Shown: positions 33,600-44,400 of the stretch, piece by piece
Layout of the letters: every line of letters begins with the position of its first letter
Numbering within the stretch: the stretch's first letter is position 1
From: Aporrectodea caliginosa
Taxonomy: Eukaryota; Annelida; Clitellata; Crassiclitellata; Lumbricidae
Assembly: GCA_020284085.1 (NCBI GenBank)
Contig: JACEVL010000207.1
Location: 910,001-974,000 of the forward strand
DNA length: 64,000 nucleotides
Reading direction: 5' to 3'
Made by a program: the position numbers and the translations under genes
Notes under the pieces: model-generated
Told to the model about the DNA's origin: nothing
Database searches by the model: none
What the model saw: the letters and a program-made list of their open reading frames with translations, nothing else

Positions 33600-33662
33600 A
33601 CTAACATTGTAAGCTTTCATTAGACACCTTTAAATCGTGTTATTCCATTTCTATAAAAAATT
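33600..33662 (+). promoter_or_regulatory. PSE/TATA module 13, right member of a divergent pair
   Basis: GTAAGCTTTCATTAGACACC and TTTAAATCGTG, then TTTCTATAAAAAA at 33648-33660, a strong TATA box. TTTTTCGTTTCATTAACC follows. Its paralogue at 51916 keeps the same spacing. Confidence 0.7.
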
Positions 33663-33887
33663 CTTTTTCGTTTCATTAACCAGATTCGTCGTTTACGCTG
33701 GTCTCCACCAAAAGATATCATCACCGGGAGAAAATTAACAGGACCCTAAAATGCGGCAGATGTTAATAAAGCAGAAACAGCCTCGCATCGATCAGATCTC
33801 CGTTCATCTGACGATTCAAACTGTCCATCTCATCTTAAAGAAAAGCCGCATCCGCGTTAGACGACGATTGTACCAATAGTTTCTGTT

Positions 33888-33990
33888 TAACGACACTGTA
33901 CCATAACCAGGATGGTTAGCGTCACCCTCCTGTTCATCCAGGCCTGGGACTGGCAATACCATAGTACGAGCACTGGCAGAGTGCGAAGGT
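33888..33990 (-). repeat. Type B repeat, copy 6
   Basis: Minus strand GTATTGCCAGTCCCAGGCCT, GATGAACAGGAGGGTGACGC, then GGTACAGTGTCGTTAAACAG. Inside SD-3 copy a, with its counterpart at 52190. Confidence 0.74.
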
Positions 33991-34157
33991 AACGATTAGT
34001 TAGTTTCCAGGGTTTCACGATATCCTGCAGCTTGAAGTCGCCCTCCTCCTTTTTTCCAGGCTGGGGTCTGGCACTAAATGGCACTTGTAATGATGGAACT
34101 AATGCAACTGTTATGCGGAATGAAGCTGTTCTAAATTATTACATTTATAATTAGCCG

Positions 34158-34550
34158 TCAATTTTGCTCCCAGTGCGAGGTACTCCGAGGAAAAAGAAAG
34201 GTTTTAAGGTGAGAGAAAGAGGTAGAGATGCTACTAGATCGGATTGTAGAGCGTAGAGAAGGAGGAAGTCGATTCCATAGAGAGGGACCTATGCACACAA
34301 AGGACCTGGATTGAGCCATTGTGGTCCTAACACGGGGAACAAAAAGGTCAAGCCGGTCAGAGGATCTGAGAGGACGCTTTGACGTGGCAGAGAGGGGGCA
34401 GAGAAGTTGGTGACAAAGATATTTTGGAGCAAGATCCAGTTGAGAGATTAGAGCATGAGAATGAGAACTTTGAATTGGATGCGCACAGAGAGAGGAAGCC
34501 AATGAAGTTGTTCAGCCATAAATGTAGAGATGTGAGAGAATCGAGGGAGG
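34158..34550 (-). pseudogene. LINE-L C-terminus
   Basis: DLFVPRVRTTMAQSRSFVCI, GPSLWNRLPPSLRSTI and HLKTFLFPRSTSHWEQN, an intact stretch of about 115 codons ending at a stop near 34158. No obvious microsatellite tail. Confidence 0.85.
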
Positions 34551-34559
34551 CGAGCTATA

Positions 34560-35755
34560 AGCTATAAATTATAATGTACACAAGATATCAGCCGATGTGG
34601 CATCAAAACCAAGCTGAAATCAGGTCAATATCGAGAAGATCAGTCAGTTAAGATAAATATTCCATCTGTCCACTTACTCTGCTCTTCTCGCCGATGATTG
34701 ACGAAGAATATGCGCTTAAGACGCCACTACGGTCGCTACACAAAAACGTTTGCCGTTACATAATGCAGGCGCCTTAGTTCATTTTCAGACACAGGGTCGT
34801 TTAAAACAGAGAATCCCTAATCGAAAGATACCATTAGTGATTGTTTCCGATACCAGTAATGCCAGGTGAGGGCAAGGCCAACGGCTCTGGAAGTCACAAG
34901 ATGCCGTTAATGAATGGATAAGTTAAACTATAATAATAGTTAGAAACCCTTAAAAGCCTTTCATCAATGCTATGATTAGCAAGATTAGCGTTGAAGTTAA
35001 GTAATTTATCGAAACTGACAACAGAATGACTCTGATTTAACTAGCCAAACTAAACTGAGAACAGTGCTGGGAATGGTAAGACGCATTAATGGAGTGGGCC
35101 GAGGGGGCCCAATTAGTTCCATACCAACAGTATTTTGCAATACTAAAACTGCAAATAATAATGTAGGAAAGGTTACCTTGTAAGCACAAGTGCAATCAAA
35201 CACTAGTTGTACCATTAATGATAATTCTAAATTTCTAATTATATAAAAGAACCCATATTTAAACATGATCCAACTGTTTCTAAAACAAATCCAGACTTTG
35301 AAATTTAAGAACTAAATGAAAAGTTTTCATTTAAAGTATTACAGAATGCTATTATACACTCTAGAAGTACTACATCTTCATTTAAGACTGGTCATAAATT
35401 TTTTTGTCTAATGGAACTTTCCAGGTTAAAGTTCTGGCTTCACTAACTGATAAATTTATACGAGACCATAGAACACCTGTTACAAGCAAAACGTCCACCA
35501 CTTTAGCTCAAATTCTATCGAGGGCTGAAAAAAATTCGAAGGGGCATTCCAGTTTAAACTTTCTTTTATGACATTATTTAAAATCCCACATGCAGGCGTC
35601 GATTGAAGAAGGTTTTATAGATGTCTAAATAGAAAAAAATTATTCTTTGCGATTATCTACATCTTGTGGCTGTCTGACCCGTTCACGTCAAATTTCTGTC
35701 AAGAATTACAATTATAGCGTTAAACCGAAGCTAACGAATAAATAACGTACGTCGG
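34560..35755. other. Non-coding, AT-rich
   Basis: No gene seen. AAGGCCAACGGCTCTGGAAG then TCACAAGATGCCGTTAATGA at about 34876 is a decayed type A hairpin. A PSE core without a clear TATA box lies at 35761-35777 (minus strand). Confidence 0.5.
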
Positions 35756-35837
35756 TAACGTTTAAAAGGTGTCTAATAGCAGTATTTTATCATGCAGTGC
35801 GGTTTAACGATATCTTGGGGATGGTAGTAATAGTTTA

Positions 35838-36210
35838 AGTTTAACGACACTGTGTGGTAAGGGGTCATCCATTAATTATGTCAACAAAATAGGGGGAGGC
35901 GGTTTGGAAAAGTTTGCCGAAGTTGACGTCAACAAATTTTGTGGAATAAATCACAAAAATATGGTAAATGACTAAAAAAAAAAAAAAGTCATCAGGAAAA
36001 ATTGTCTAAAAAAGGTTAGGGGGGGTTCTGGGATTGTTGACATAATTTTTTGGGGTCCGTCAATGTTTGACAGTTGTTGACAAGGGGGGTCAAAAAGGCC
36101 TAAAATTTGTTGACATAATTAATGGACGACCCCTAACAAAGATCATTAACGTCGCCCTCCTCCTTTATCGAGGAGACTGGCACTGATATAGTACGATCAG
36201 TAGCGGAGTT
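35838..36210 (-). repeat. Type B repeat, copy 7, split by a MITE
   Basis: Minus strand CTCCGCTACTGATCGTACTA, GGAGGAGGGCGACGTTAATG, ATCTTTGTTA, then a 273-bp MITE, then CCACACAGTGTCGTTAAAC. Removing one TAA duplicate restores the family sequence exactly at the break. Confidence 0.85.
35858..36136. mobile_element. PIF/Harbinger-type MITE with TAA target-site duplication
   Basis: Element 35861-36133, 273 bp, with near-perfect 28-bp terminal inverted repeats (GGGGTCATCCATTAATTATG at the left; the right end differs by one base). It is flanked by TAA at 35858-35860 and 36134-36136. A three-base TWA duplication is the Harbinger signature. The interior is AT-rich and non-coding. Confidence 0.85.
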
Positions 36211-36214
36211 CTTA

Positions 36215-36323
36215 GCGAGGGGTTTTATTGTAATGGTGTTTGCCAAGGCGTATCCTGCTGATTAGTTGTATGTGAGGCGCCCTTGTAGCGGTATGGCCGT
36301 GTTACGGCGCCATAAAAATTGTC

Positions 36324-36358
<35 letters not shown>

Positions 36359-36370
36359 CGTTATTATTAT
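36215..36370 (+). mobile_element. Unidentified retroelement 3' end with (ATT)n tail
   Basis: GTATGGCCGTGTTACGGCGC and CATAAAAATTGTCG run into (TTA)n. It has the shape of a 5'-truncated LINE or SINE end, but I do not recognise the family. Confidence 0.4.
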
Positions 36371-36394
36371 TTTTTTTAAATATCCGGAATGGCC

Positions 36395-37120
36395 CTATTC
36401 GTCTGGAACTGTGAATTGTATAGTCTCCTCCGGACAATCTCCACTCTTCCGTAGCACGTGTCCGAAATATGAAACCCTGCTCCGTTTGATCAATCCGAGT
36501 GTACCCCACTCCTCTCCACCAGTCTTCAACACCCACTCGTTTACCTCCCAGTCAACTGTATACCCTGAGGATCTGCCGCATTTCAAATGAGTTCATTCTC
36601 ACCTCCTCATCCTTCTTAACGATAGCGCATTGGATAACATCTGGCACAGAGACCGAGAGGTACCGAGTTCCCCCCGTTGGGCGGATATGCTTTGTAGGTT
36701 GCTATTAGCGCCGTTGTATTGCAGGCTGTCTGTTCTGTTAGTAGTTAAGATTTAAATTGCATAACATGTAAATGTACAGCGCAGTGCGTTTGTCAGGTGC
36801 TTAATAAAGAAAAGATCATTATTATTATTATTATTATTATTAATCCAGCTCTCACAGCCATACATTGCTACTGGCCACACTAAAACTTCCATAAGTCATA
36901 TCTTTGTTGAAAACACGACGCTGTGACTTTTACACACCTGTTTTTTTAAATGCTGCCATAATATATAATATTGTCCGTTCCAAATAAAATTTTGCGTGAT
37001 TATATTTTCAAGAGTCAGAGAGTCCTCAGTGTTAATTGAGCCACAATATGGGAACGTGTCATCCAGTTCCAACCTGCTGCCGTATACCTTCATACCATAT
37101 GTGGTACCATTTGTTTTCAT
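36395..37120 (-). pseudogene. RTE-like LINE (LINE-R copy 3) split by SINE-1
   Basis: Read leftward: GMKVYGSRLELDDTFPYCGS, INTEDSLTLENIITQ, then LVWPVAMYGCESW at about 36845. The SINE interrupts (36845-36614). Then KKDEEVRMNSFEMRQILRVY and, after frame changes, VNEWVLKTGG and SRVSYFGHVLRKSGDCPEE. The GCESW / KKDEE junction shows the SINE landed inside the LINE. Confidence 0.82.
36614..36845 (+). mobile_element. SINE-1 copy 5, inserted in LINE-R
   Basis: Head AACGATAGCGCATTGGATAA; the B box has lost several bases (GAGTTCCCCCCG). The 3' end TTTGTCAGGTGCTTAATAAA and (ATT)n are normal. Confidence 0.85.
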
Positions 37121-37256
37121 TCATTCATTCGTTCGTTCGTTCGTTCTTTTTCTTTCGTTCATTCATTCATACATTCATTCATTCATTCATTCATTCATTC
37201 ATTCATTCATTCATTCGTTCGTTCATTCATTCATTCATTCATTCGTTCATTCTTTC
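37117..37256. repeat. (TTCA)n microsatellite, tail of a LINE-L copy
   Basis: Mostly ATTC with GTTC patches. On the minus strand it directly follows the LINE-L end GCGCTATACAAGTTCTC. Confidence 0.88.
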
Positions 37257-37830
37257 AGAGAACTTGTATAGCGCTCCTCTAAGATACCCACTGAGAGGCG
37301 CTCCCAGCCCAACTCCGGCGATAAAGAACAGTTTTCAAAGTCTTGTAAAAGCTGTATGCAGAGTCCCTAGCTAAAAGAACAAGCACATAAGAAGTAAGAT
37401 TATTCCACGTGGTCGGCCCAACCACTGAAAATGCACGACATGGCATTTAAAGTGGGGCAAAGCGAACAACAAGTTCGCCTCGAAACACAGAACGGAGATT
37501 TCCTCGGCCAGCCAAATCTGAGGTGGGACAACAAAGCTCCCACAAGTAGGCAAAGTCGTTCCCAAACTGATCTTTGGCGCCAGGGATTTTTTATCCAACC
37601 TTGAGCCAGAGGCGGCGCCAGGGGAGCTAGGGGGGGGGGCTAAGCCCCCTAACTGCGGCTCAGCCCCCCAAAAAGTGGGAAATCACTGCAAATCACAGGG
37701 AGGAGGGGACAAAAACGAAGGTTTTGTAGCTTTAGCCCCCAAACCTGAAATCCTGGCGCCGGCACTGCCTTGAGCGAGCTGCCCAGTATATGCAAATGGA
37801 CGGCAATTTCACCAATCATTTCATAGAGCC
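37257..37830 (-). pseudogene. LINE-L C-terminus interrupted by a hAT MITE
   Basis: Minus strand: FRGELVVRFAPL, then a frame change, CRAFSVVGPTTWNNLTSYV and FYKTLKTVL, ending in the family 3' end. The coding part is broken at 37606 by a MITE and continues at 37775. Confidence 0.75.
37599..37774. mobile_element. hAT-type MITE with perfect 8-bp duplication
   Basis: Element 37607-37766, 160 bp, beginning CAGAGGCGGCGCCAGG and ending CCTGGCGCCGGCACTG, with CCTTGAGC on both sides (37599-37606 and 37767-37774). It contains G-rich and C-rich runs that could fold back. Confidence 0.88.
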
Positions 37831-38307
37831 AGCCAATAAGGGCGTATACCCCTATAGCGGCCGATAAGCCAACCTTAGGGCATCTGGTTGTTTATAGTTT
37901 ATTTTTTATTTCGTTTAGTTTACGGGTTTTTTAGAACCGCGCCAGGGACTTGACCGCTGTAATAAGCTTACGGATATAATTTCAATCACGCCAGAGGCTC
38001 AGCGGCAATGGACTTACGGCTGACGAGTATATAAAGAGTCTATTGAGAGCTTTAAAAAGATGTCTTAAAAGATCAGAATCGTATTATAGTCCGGAAACAG
38101 TTTCTAGGAGTTCTTAGTTTTCAGGAATTTCCATTTGACATAGTCGTATTTTTCTACACATTTAGTGTTTAATTACAGAAATGCATTTATTCGGTGGGGG
38201 TGGGGTTGAACCCGTAAAACTGCCCCTATACCTTCCATGTTAGAGATCAGGGAATTTCCCAGTGATTAGCGACACCTTACGACAGCCAAAGGATTATCAA
38301 TAACAAA

Positions 38308-38429
38308 CAGTTTAATTTCGAAGATACCATATTATGACGTATGGTTGCTAATGGCAACTAACTTGGCTCAGTTTAATTTCAACGATACCGTATTATGACG
38401 TATGGTTGCTAATGGCAACGAGCTTGGCT
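38308..38429. repeat. 61-bp tandem duplication
   Basis: Two adjacent copies of a unit starting CAGTTTAATTTCRAMGATAC, with TATGGTTGCTAATGGCAAC in each. A few substitutions separate them. Confidence 0.88.
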
Positions 38430-38496
38430 TGGAAGGTATGAAGGTATCGCAACTTCGTCGAGAAAAGGACAATGAGTTGCCGATGATGTCCACTAA

Positions 38497-38920
38497 CCTT
38501 TGTTCATGGCCCCTCTTCTCACCAGCTTGCTCTTTCCCAATCTATTGAATCTCTTTCTGCTGATCTCAATTGTTGGATGTCTTTCACTCAACTCTTCCAA
38601 GACTCAATTGATCTGGCTTGGCACTCGCCAACAGCTAATTAAACTTGATTACGATTTACTTGCCAAGCAGTTCCCTCAGTTTACTTTCTCGACAAATGTC
38701 CGTAACCTGGGTGTTACTCTTGACAGTACTCTTTCTTTCTCTGCATATATCTCTAATCTCTCTCGGTCCAGCTTTTTATCACTTGCGGCGTCTACGTGTC
38801 ATTCGACGATCTGTCCCCTCGCTGATTTTTTCTTCCATGGTTCATGCCTTTGTCTGTTCACGCATTGACTACTGTAACTCGTTACTTATGGGCCTACCTG
38901 GAGGCAGGTACAACGGGTCT
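38497..38920 (+). pseudogene. LINE-L reverse transcriptase, post-palm fragment
   Basis: SKTQLIWLGTRQQLIKLDYD, then FSTNVRNLGVTLDSTLSFSA. After a frameshift near 38780, FYHLRRLRVIRRSVPSLIFS and VHAFVCSRIDYCNSLLMGLP. Collinear with the middle of the 16350-17545 copy. Confidence 0.85.
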
Positions 38921-38959
38921 CGAGTTCGATGGCTATACAACTGAAACGCAAAAGCGATC

Positions 38960-39050
38960 ACATTAAGCAAAAGACATAACACCTTTTTAATTAAACGGGT
39001 GGTCTTAAACAGAAATTTTAAACACCTTTTTTATGGAAGTAACGTACGTT
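38960..39050 (+). promoter_or_regulatory. Two degenerate PSE-like cores
   Basis: AACACCTTTTTAATTAAAC at about 38977 and AAACACCTTTTTTATGG at about 39021. Neither has a convincing TATA box at the usual distance, so these may be decayed modules or chance. Confidence 0.3.
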
Positions 39051-39079
39051 ATTAAAAGGCCGTGCGACAACCCTTGGCA

Positions 39080-39192
39080 GTACTTAAACTCCGCTACTGT
39101 TCGCTTTCTGACAGTGCCAGTCCCAAGCCTGGATAAAGGAGGAGGGCGACGCTAATAGTCTTTGTTACCACACAGCTAGTCGTTAAACAGAA
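39080..39192 (+). repeat. Type B repeat, copy 8
   Basis: ACTCCGCTACTGTTCGCTTT, CAGTGCCAGTCCCAAGCCTG, GGAGGAGGGCGACGCTAATA, then CACACAGCTAGTCGTTAAAC. Confidence 0.75.
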
Positions 39193-39249
39193 AAACCACC
39201 TTGGCAGTACTTCGAATTTCTTGCCAGATGAGACAAACACTATAACGCT

Positions 39250-39355
39250 ATAAATCCGCCGTTCCCCTACCTATTGTAGTGCCAGTCCCAAGCCTGTAGA
39301 AAGAAGGAGGATCACGCTAATCATTTTTGTTATGAAACAGTGTCGTTAAACATAA
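39250..39355 (+). repeat. Type B repeat, copy 9
   Basis: Adjacent to copy 8, same direction: TAGTGCCAGTCCCAAGCCTG, GAAGGAGGATCACGCTAATC, then GAAACAGTGTCGTTAAACAT. Confidence 0.73.
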
Positions 39356-39607
39356 AGAAACCCTTTGGAAGAATATGAACACATGCTCAGACTACCGTGT
39401 AAATCGTGAGAAGAGAGCTTTTCGGAACTACTATGTAAAGGGTGCTACGTTAAGTGTTTCTTTACATGTATACATAATCGGTGTATGCAGGGTCTATTAT
39501 TTAACGATTGTGGTTCTGAGCTTGCTGAGTGGACTCCGTATAATGACCGTCTTTGGAAACGAGTTTGCAGAATAACGGCAACTCACTCGGCAGTGTCTGG
39601 TTGGGCA

Positions 39608-39750
39608 AATATTATTATTATTATTATAATTATTATTATTATTATTATTATTTTTTTTTTTTTTTGCCCGAGGTACAAAGGATCCCTCAGGCTCTAAGAT
39701 ACTAATTATAATTGTGTTTTACGGGTTCTCGTCTCCATCGTGTTGGATAA

Positions 39751-39796
<46 letters not shown>

Positions 39797-39825
39797 ATTA
39801 TTATTATTATTATTATTATTATAGC
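39608..39825 (-). mobile_element. LINE-S 3' end fragment between (ATT)n arrays
   Basis: On the minus strand, between two (AAT)n arrays: TTAGAGCCTGAGGGATCCTT, TGTACCTCGGGCAAAAAAAA. The same end occurs on the plus strand at 54550-54615. Only about 100 bp of the element is left. Confidence 0.65.
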
Positions 39826-39837
39826 AAAGTGAGTAAT

Positions 39838-40793
39838 TTAGCATGGTAAGGTCGAGGAAAAACAGATGGCGTTCCCGCGTTGGACAGCTACCGAGAGTCT
39901 TTGGAATAGGTAGTTTGTTTCGAGGGTGTCATGGGTTGCATCCGTCAACCTTCGTCCAAGCTCCAACACAAAATTCAATCCTTCTGAGCTCCAAGCACCG
40001 CTGGACTCAAGTGCTACCGCCACAAAAGCATGTGTTCGGGTGATTGTGGCGTATTTCAATCTCTTGGCGGCGGCTGCCCGGTTTGCGGCCTCACCCGCTT
40101 CGGTTGATGTTGTTGCCAGATGTGACTTTGCGAATGTGTCCGAAACTGTCACATCCCAAGTGAGGCATCTTCCGCATGACCACGGGATGAGTGTCACGCC
40201 GTCCGGTCGTTTACCATCTTCTCTGGTGAGGCCCAACGGTTCTTTCTGAGAAGGGATATTTGCTCTTCCGAAAGATCGCCATATGATATCGTTGAGGGAT
40301 GTTATGCCGTTGATGTCTGCCAGCGTTTTTCTGCAGGCCAGACCGTGAAGTCCTCTGGCGTCGACTCTCTCACCACAGTGACACACATGAGGTTCGCACA
40401 GTGTCGTCCCGAGTCGAATTCCAACCGCGATCCGTATTACTTCGTCAGTTAAACGGAGTCCCAATGCAGTAACCGGAGGCGCTAACAACCAATCTCCCGC
40501 GTGTGGTGCCTGAGAGGCCAAGAGACGAGCCCGGTCTAGTGTGTTGTTCGCCGATTCGTGCAGAGTTGTCCATGCTTTACTTATCCAGCGGCTGTCCCAT
40601 TCTCTTTGACGATGAGCTGCTGATCCTGTTGGTGGTTCTGAACCCGTGAGTAGTGTCCATGCTTTCAGAGCTGTATCTACGAGATCGTCTGAGGTGTCAG
40701 CTGATTCTGGTGGTAGCATGTTTGCCTGGAGTTCGCTAGTGCTCGCAGCAGATGCCAAGAAGGCAGAAAGTGCCAGCGTTGCAGCACAGCAAT
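39838..40793 (-). pseudogene. LINE-S copy 1: zinc knuckle and restriction-like endonuclease
   Basis: About 315 open codons forming the C-terminus of a LINE with a restriction-like nuclease rather than an APE domain. SALAAFLASAA-type sequence and HAGDWLLAPPVTALGLRLTD lead into a knuckle (HVCHCGERVDARGLHGLAC), then GKRPDGVTLIPW and LTWDVTVSD, the spaced R-P-D ... W-D-V-T pattern of a PD-(D/E)XK nuclease that nicks the insertion target. The frame stays open through the 5' truncation into (ATT)n at 40793. GC-rich against AT-rich surroundings. Subfamily distinct from copies 2 and 3. Confidence 0.85.
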
Positions 40794-41394
<601 letters not shown>

Positions 41395-41873
41395 ATTTCC
41401 CTGAATTACTTCATTCCCCCAGGGACTTATAAAATTATAAAAGCAATGTGTCTGGAACGGCTACTCCTCATCCATGTCGGGCGTGGGTTTGATAAATGTG
41501 CCACTAAAAGCTACGGCGTTGAAGCGTTGTACTGTGACCGAGATCCTCTGAAAAATGTAGCTGGTCTCTCTTGGTTCACCCGTAGTTAGCGTGAGGTGGC
41601 GACCCAGGTCAGAAATAAAATTGAGGCCAGCGGTATTGATGGGACCCAGCGTTTCCAGGGCTAGCGGTATGAAAACGTGTGTTTCTAGACAGGCGTGATA
41701 TTTCTGTGTCTTCCTGTCCTCCGCCAGACTCGCCGCTGCCCCCGCTCTGGCTGCTGATGCCGTAAGGTACGACGGTGCCAGAGTGTCTATAACCGTGGCG
41801 TCCCACACCAGACTTCTGCCGGCTTTCCAAGGGATTAGGGTGATCCCATCCGGTCTATACATATTCCGACGTA
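41395..41873 (-). pseudogene. LINE-S copy 2: endonuclease C-terminus and 3' UTR
   Basis: Opens at the truncation point with RPDGITLIPWKAGRSLVWDA, the endonuclease core, continues through RKTQKYHACLETHVFIPLAL and ETSYIFQRISVTVQRFNAV to the stop at 41461-41463. The 3' UTR TTTTATAATTTTATAAGTCC then CTGGGGGAATGAAGTA is the same as in copy 3. The reading frame is intact. Nucleotide identity to copy 3 is very high by eye, so both are recent. Confidence 0.87.
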
Positions 41874-42300
<427 letters not shown>

Positions 42301-42826
42301 GTGCTAATTCACTGTAGTCACATCCTTTGCAATCTGTCTGTGATCTATGGGATTTGTTTATGATCTCTCTTTATTCTGAATCGAACTTTAACACAATTGA
42401 ACGTCACAGATGATCATAGTAAGTTGTACAGTCTCAGAATTGATCATCAATGATCCTTTTTGGTAAACGATTCAACGGGGAGAACAATCTGACTCCGCTT
42501 ATCTAGTCATCCCCATATTATGTTAGCAATAGAATATACCATCAACAAGATGTTCTGTGATCGTATGTCACCAAACGTATGAGACAATGAAACACAACTG
42601 TTCGAGTGGCCAACAATAGTTAGTGAATGCAGTCAGTACAAATCAGTCAAATAATTTTTATAAGCACTTTTGAAAGCTATTAATGAATGTGACTCACGTA
42701 TATCAGTATTAATTGAATTCCATAACTGTGGGCCTTTAACTCTAACAGAAAAATATCGAACATTTATCCTGCAGACCTCAGATCGATAGTTCTACCTGTA
42801 ATAGTGCCTATATCTGGTGTTATTCA
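42301..42826. other. Non-coding
   Basis: Nothing recognised. Confidence 0.45.
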
Positions 42827-43078
42827 TTCATTCATTCATTTCATTTCAGATATTTATATAGCGCCCCTTCAAGATTTCTACTCAGAGGCGCTCCCCAGAC
42901 TACAGCGCGGACACTGAATCGGAGTTTCACGCCGAAGCGCATGAGCAATTGCGAGTGCTACTACTGGGACTTGCCCAGGGTCCCTACGCGGCGGCTTGAG
43001 GTGGATTCGAACCCGCAACCCTCCGGCTGCAAGGCACCAAATATACCCCTACTACCTACCGCGCTGCTATGATCATGT
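42827..43078 (-). mobile_element. SINE-2 copy 1 (tRNA head, LINE-L 3' end)
   Basis: Minus strand: a tRNA-like head with GCGCGGTAGGTAGTAGGGG and B box GGGTTCGAATCCACC, a body with GGGACCCTGGGCAAGTC and GCGTGAAACTCCGATTCAG, then AGGGGCGCTATATAAATATC and (GAAT)n. Confidence 0.85.
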
Positions 43079-43414
43079 ATTACGGCGTTTACAAGAAAGA
43101 AGTTACTAACTAGTGCAGGGAGCACTTTCAACCGATGTATTATGATTACTCATGATTACTCATAGAAGAGACCACAGATTGAAGATTAAGGCGCTTCAGA
43201 AGTCACCAAATAAGATTTGATTAGAATGTTCCTCAGATTCAGAATGGCTGTCCTGAATGGCGTAATAAACCCAACATTCGTGTAATGTACAATTTTATGT
43301 TGGCGCTAAATGAATGCAATTGTAATTTATTTTATGTTGAGTCATAACAATCACAGTGTAAGCTACGAAAATGTGCTTGATATAATATACAGTCTAAACT
43401 GCAGCTGATTATTT

Positions 43415-43470
43415 TAAATTATTATTGTGGACACCTTTTTAACAGAAGCTGCACAGGTATAAAGATGCAT
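43415..43470 (+). promoter_or_regulatory. PSE/TATA module 14
   Basis: GTGGACACCTTTTTAACAG, then CAGGTATAAAGATG at about 43455-43468. Confidence 0.58.
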
Positions 43471-43675
43471 GTTTACCTTTTTCTACAGATACTGTATAAG
43501 CATCGTCCACAGATTTTGACAGCATTGTAAGAACTTCCTCAAATGCAGCAATAGAGCTGTAAATAATTGTAAATATTGTATTTACAATACAATTAAGACC
43601 TAGTTAAGACTCAGGATTGGACTGTATTAGAATGCATTAGATGCCTACAACGAGGGTGATGTGATGACAATGACC

Positions 43676-44110
43676 TCGGATACACACCCTCCATGACCTT
43701 CGGGGTGAGCTACACTGGCTTCCAGTTGCTGATCGTGTTAATTTCAAGATCGCTACGCTGGTTTGGAAGGCTACGACTGGCACTGCTCCGGACTACATTG
43801 CTGAACTGTGCCTTCCAGTTGGCACTCAAACTGGTCGGCGGGCTCTCCGGTCTGCCTCGCGAAATGACTTGATTGTACCTTCGTTTCGAACCACCACACG
43901 TGCTCGTCGGGACTTCTCGATTGCGGCGCCACGGATCTGGAATACTCTTCCGCCATCTGTGCGTGCCACTAATGCTGCATGTGGTTACATGGTTTTCTCT
44001 CGACTCTTAAAGACGCACTTTTTCAGAAGTTTGATGGCCACGTGTTGAGCGCTTCTGTGAGAGTCTTAAGTGGCGCTATATAAATGTCTTGTTACATTAC
44101 ATTACATTAC
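43676..44110 (+). pseudogene. LINE-L C-terminus, intact frame, (TTACA)n tail
   Basis: About 120 codons without a break: LHWLPVADRVNFKIATLVWK, GTAPDYIAELCLPVGTQTGR, NDLIVPSFRTTTRARRDFSI, APRIWNTLPPSVRATN and LLKTHFFRSLMATC, stop TGA at 44046-44048. The 3' UTR is only about 20 bp before GTGGCGCTATATAAAT, then TTACA repeats. The best template for the family's 3' end. Confidence 0.88.
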
Positions 44111-44187
44111 ATTACTTTATCTGGCGATCAACCGAGGTCGCCAACCGATTCATGCGACGTAAATAACATGGAGAGAGTGCAATCTTC

Positions 44188-44262
44188 CGATCGAGCGACA
44201 AAGCGATATATATTGTGTCTGACGTAAACAATTAAAAGGTGTCTAAACTGAGCTTAATATCA
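44188..44262 (-). promoter_or_regulatory. PSE/TATA module 15
   Basis: Minus strand: TTAAGCTCAGTTTAGACACC with TTTTAATTG, 19 bp, ACAATATATATCG, then TTTGTCGCTCGATC. The fullest match to the extended motif. Confidence 0.7.
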
Positions 44263-44400
44263 TTCGTTGCAGCAAATGGTTACGACATCTGGCGACTGCA
44301 GTGGTCTTTGAGGTTGTCCTTAGCTTACTTAAAAGAAATCATAGTGTGAAAAAATAAAACATACAAGTGTCTAGCCGGAGAAAAGCGATTTAAACATATT
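44190..44400. repeat. Fragment related to SD-1 left half
   Basis: Shares with 19850 and 29515 the PSE/TATA module and the downstream blocks GACATCTGGCGACTG, AGTGTGAAAAAATAAAACAT and GAAAAGCGATTTAAACA. Confidence 0.72.

Larger units (their letters stand above)
33270..34120 (+). repeat. Segmental duplicate SD-3, copy a
   Basis: Collinear with 50955-52420: ATAAACAAAATCATT, GTCAGAGTTTTCACATCAGA, CTGCCAGCATCATAGATTAA, ATCATCACCGGGAGAAAATT, ACGATTCAAACTGTC, CGCGTTAGACGACGATTG. This copy lacks the LINE insertion found in copy b. Confidence 0.87.

Noticed and set aside
33510..33662. PSE cores as terminal inverted repeats of a MITE
   Set aside because: Spacing between opposed cores varies from about 80 bp to more than 1 kb, many cores are unpaired, no target-site duplication is seen, and the TATA boxes would lie outside the element.
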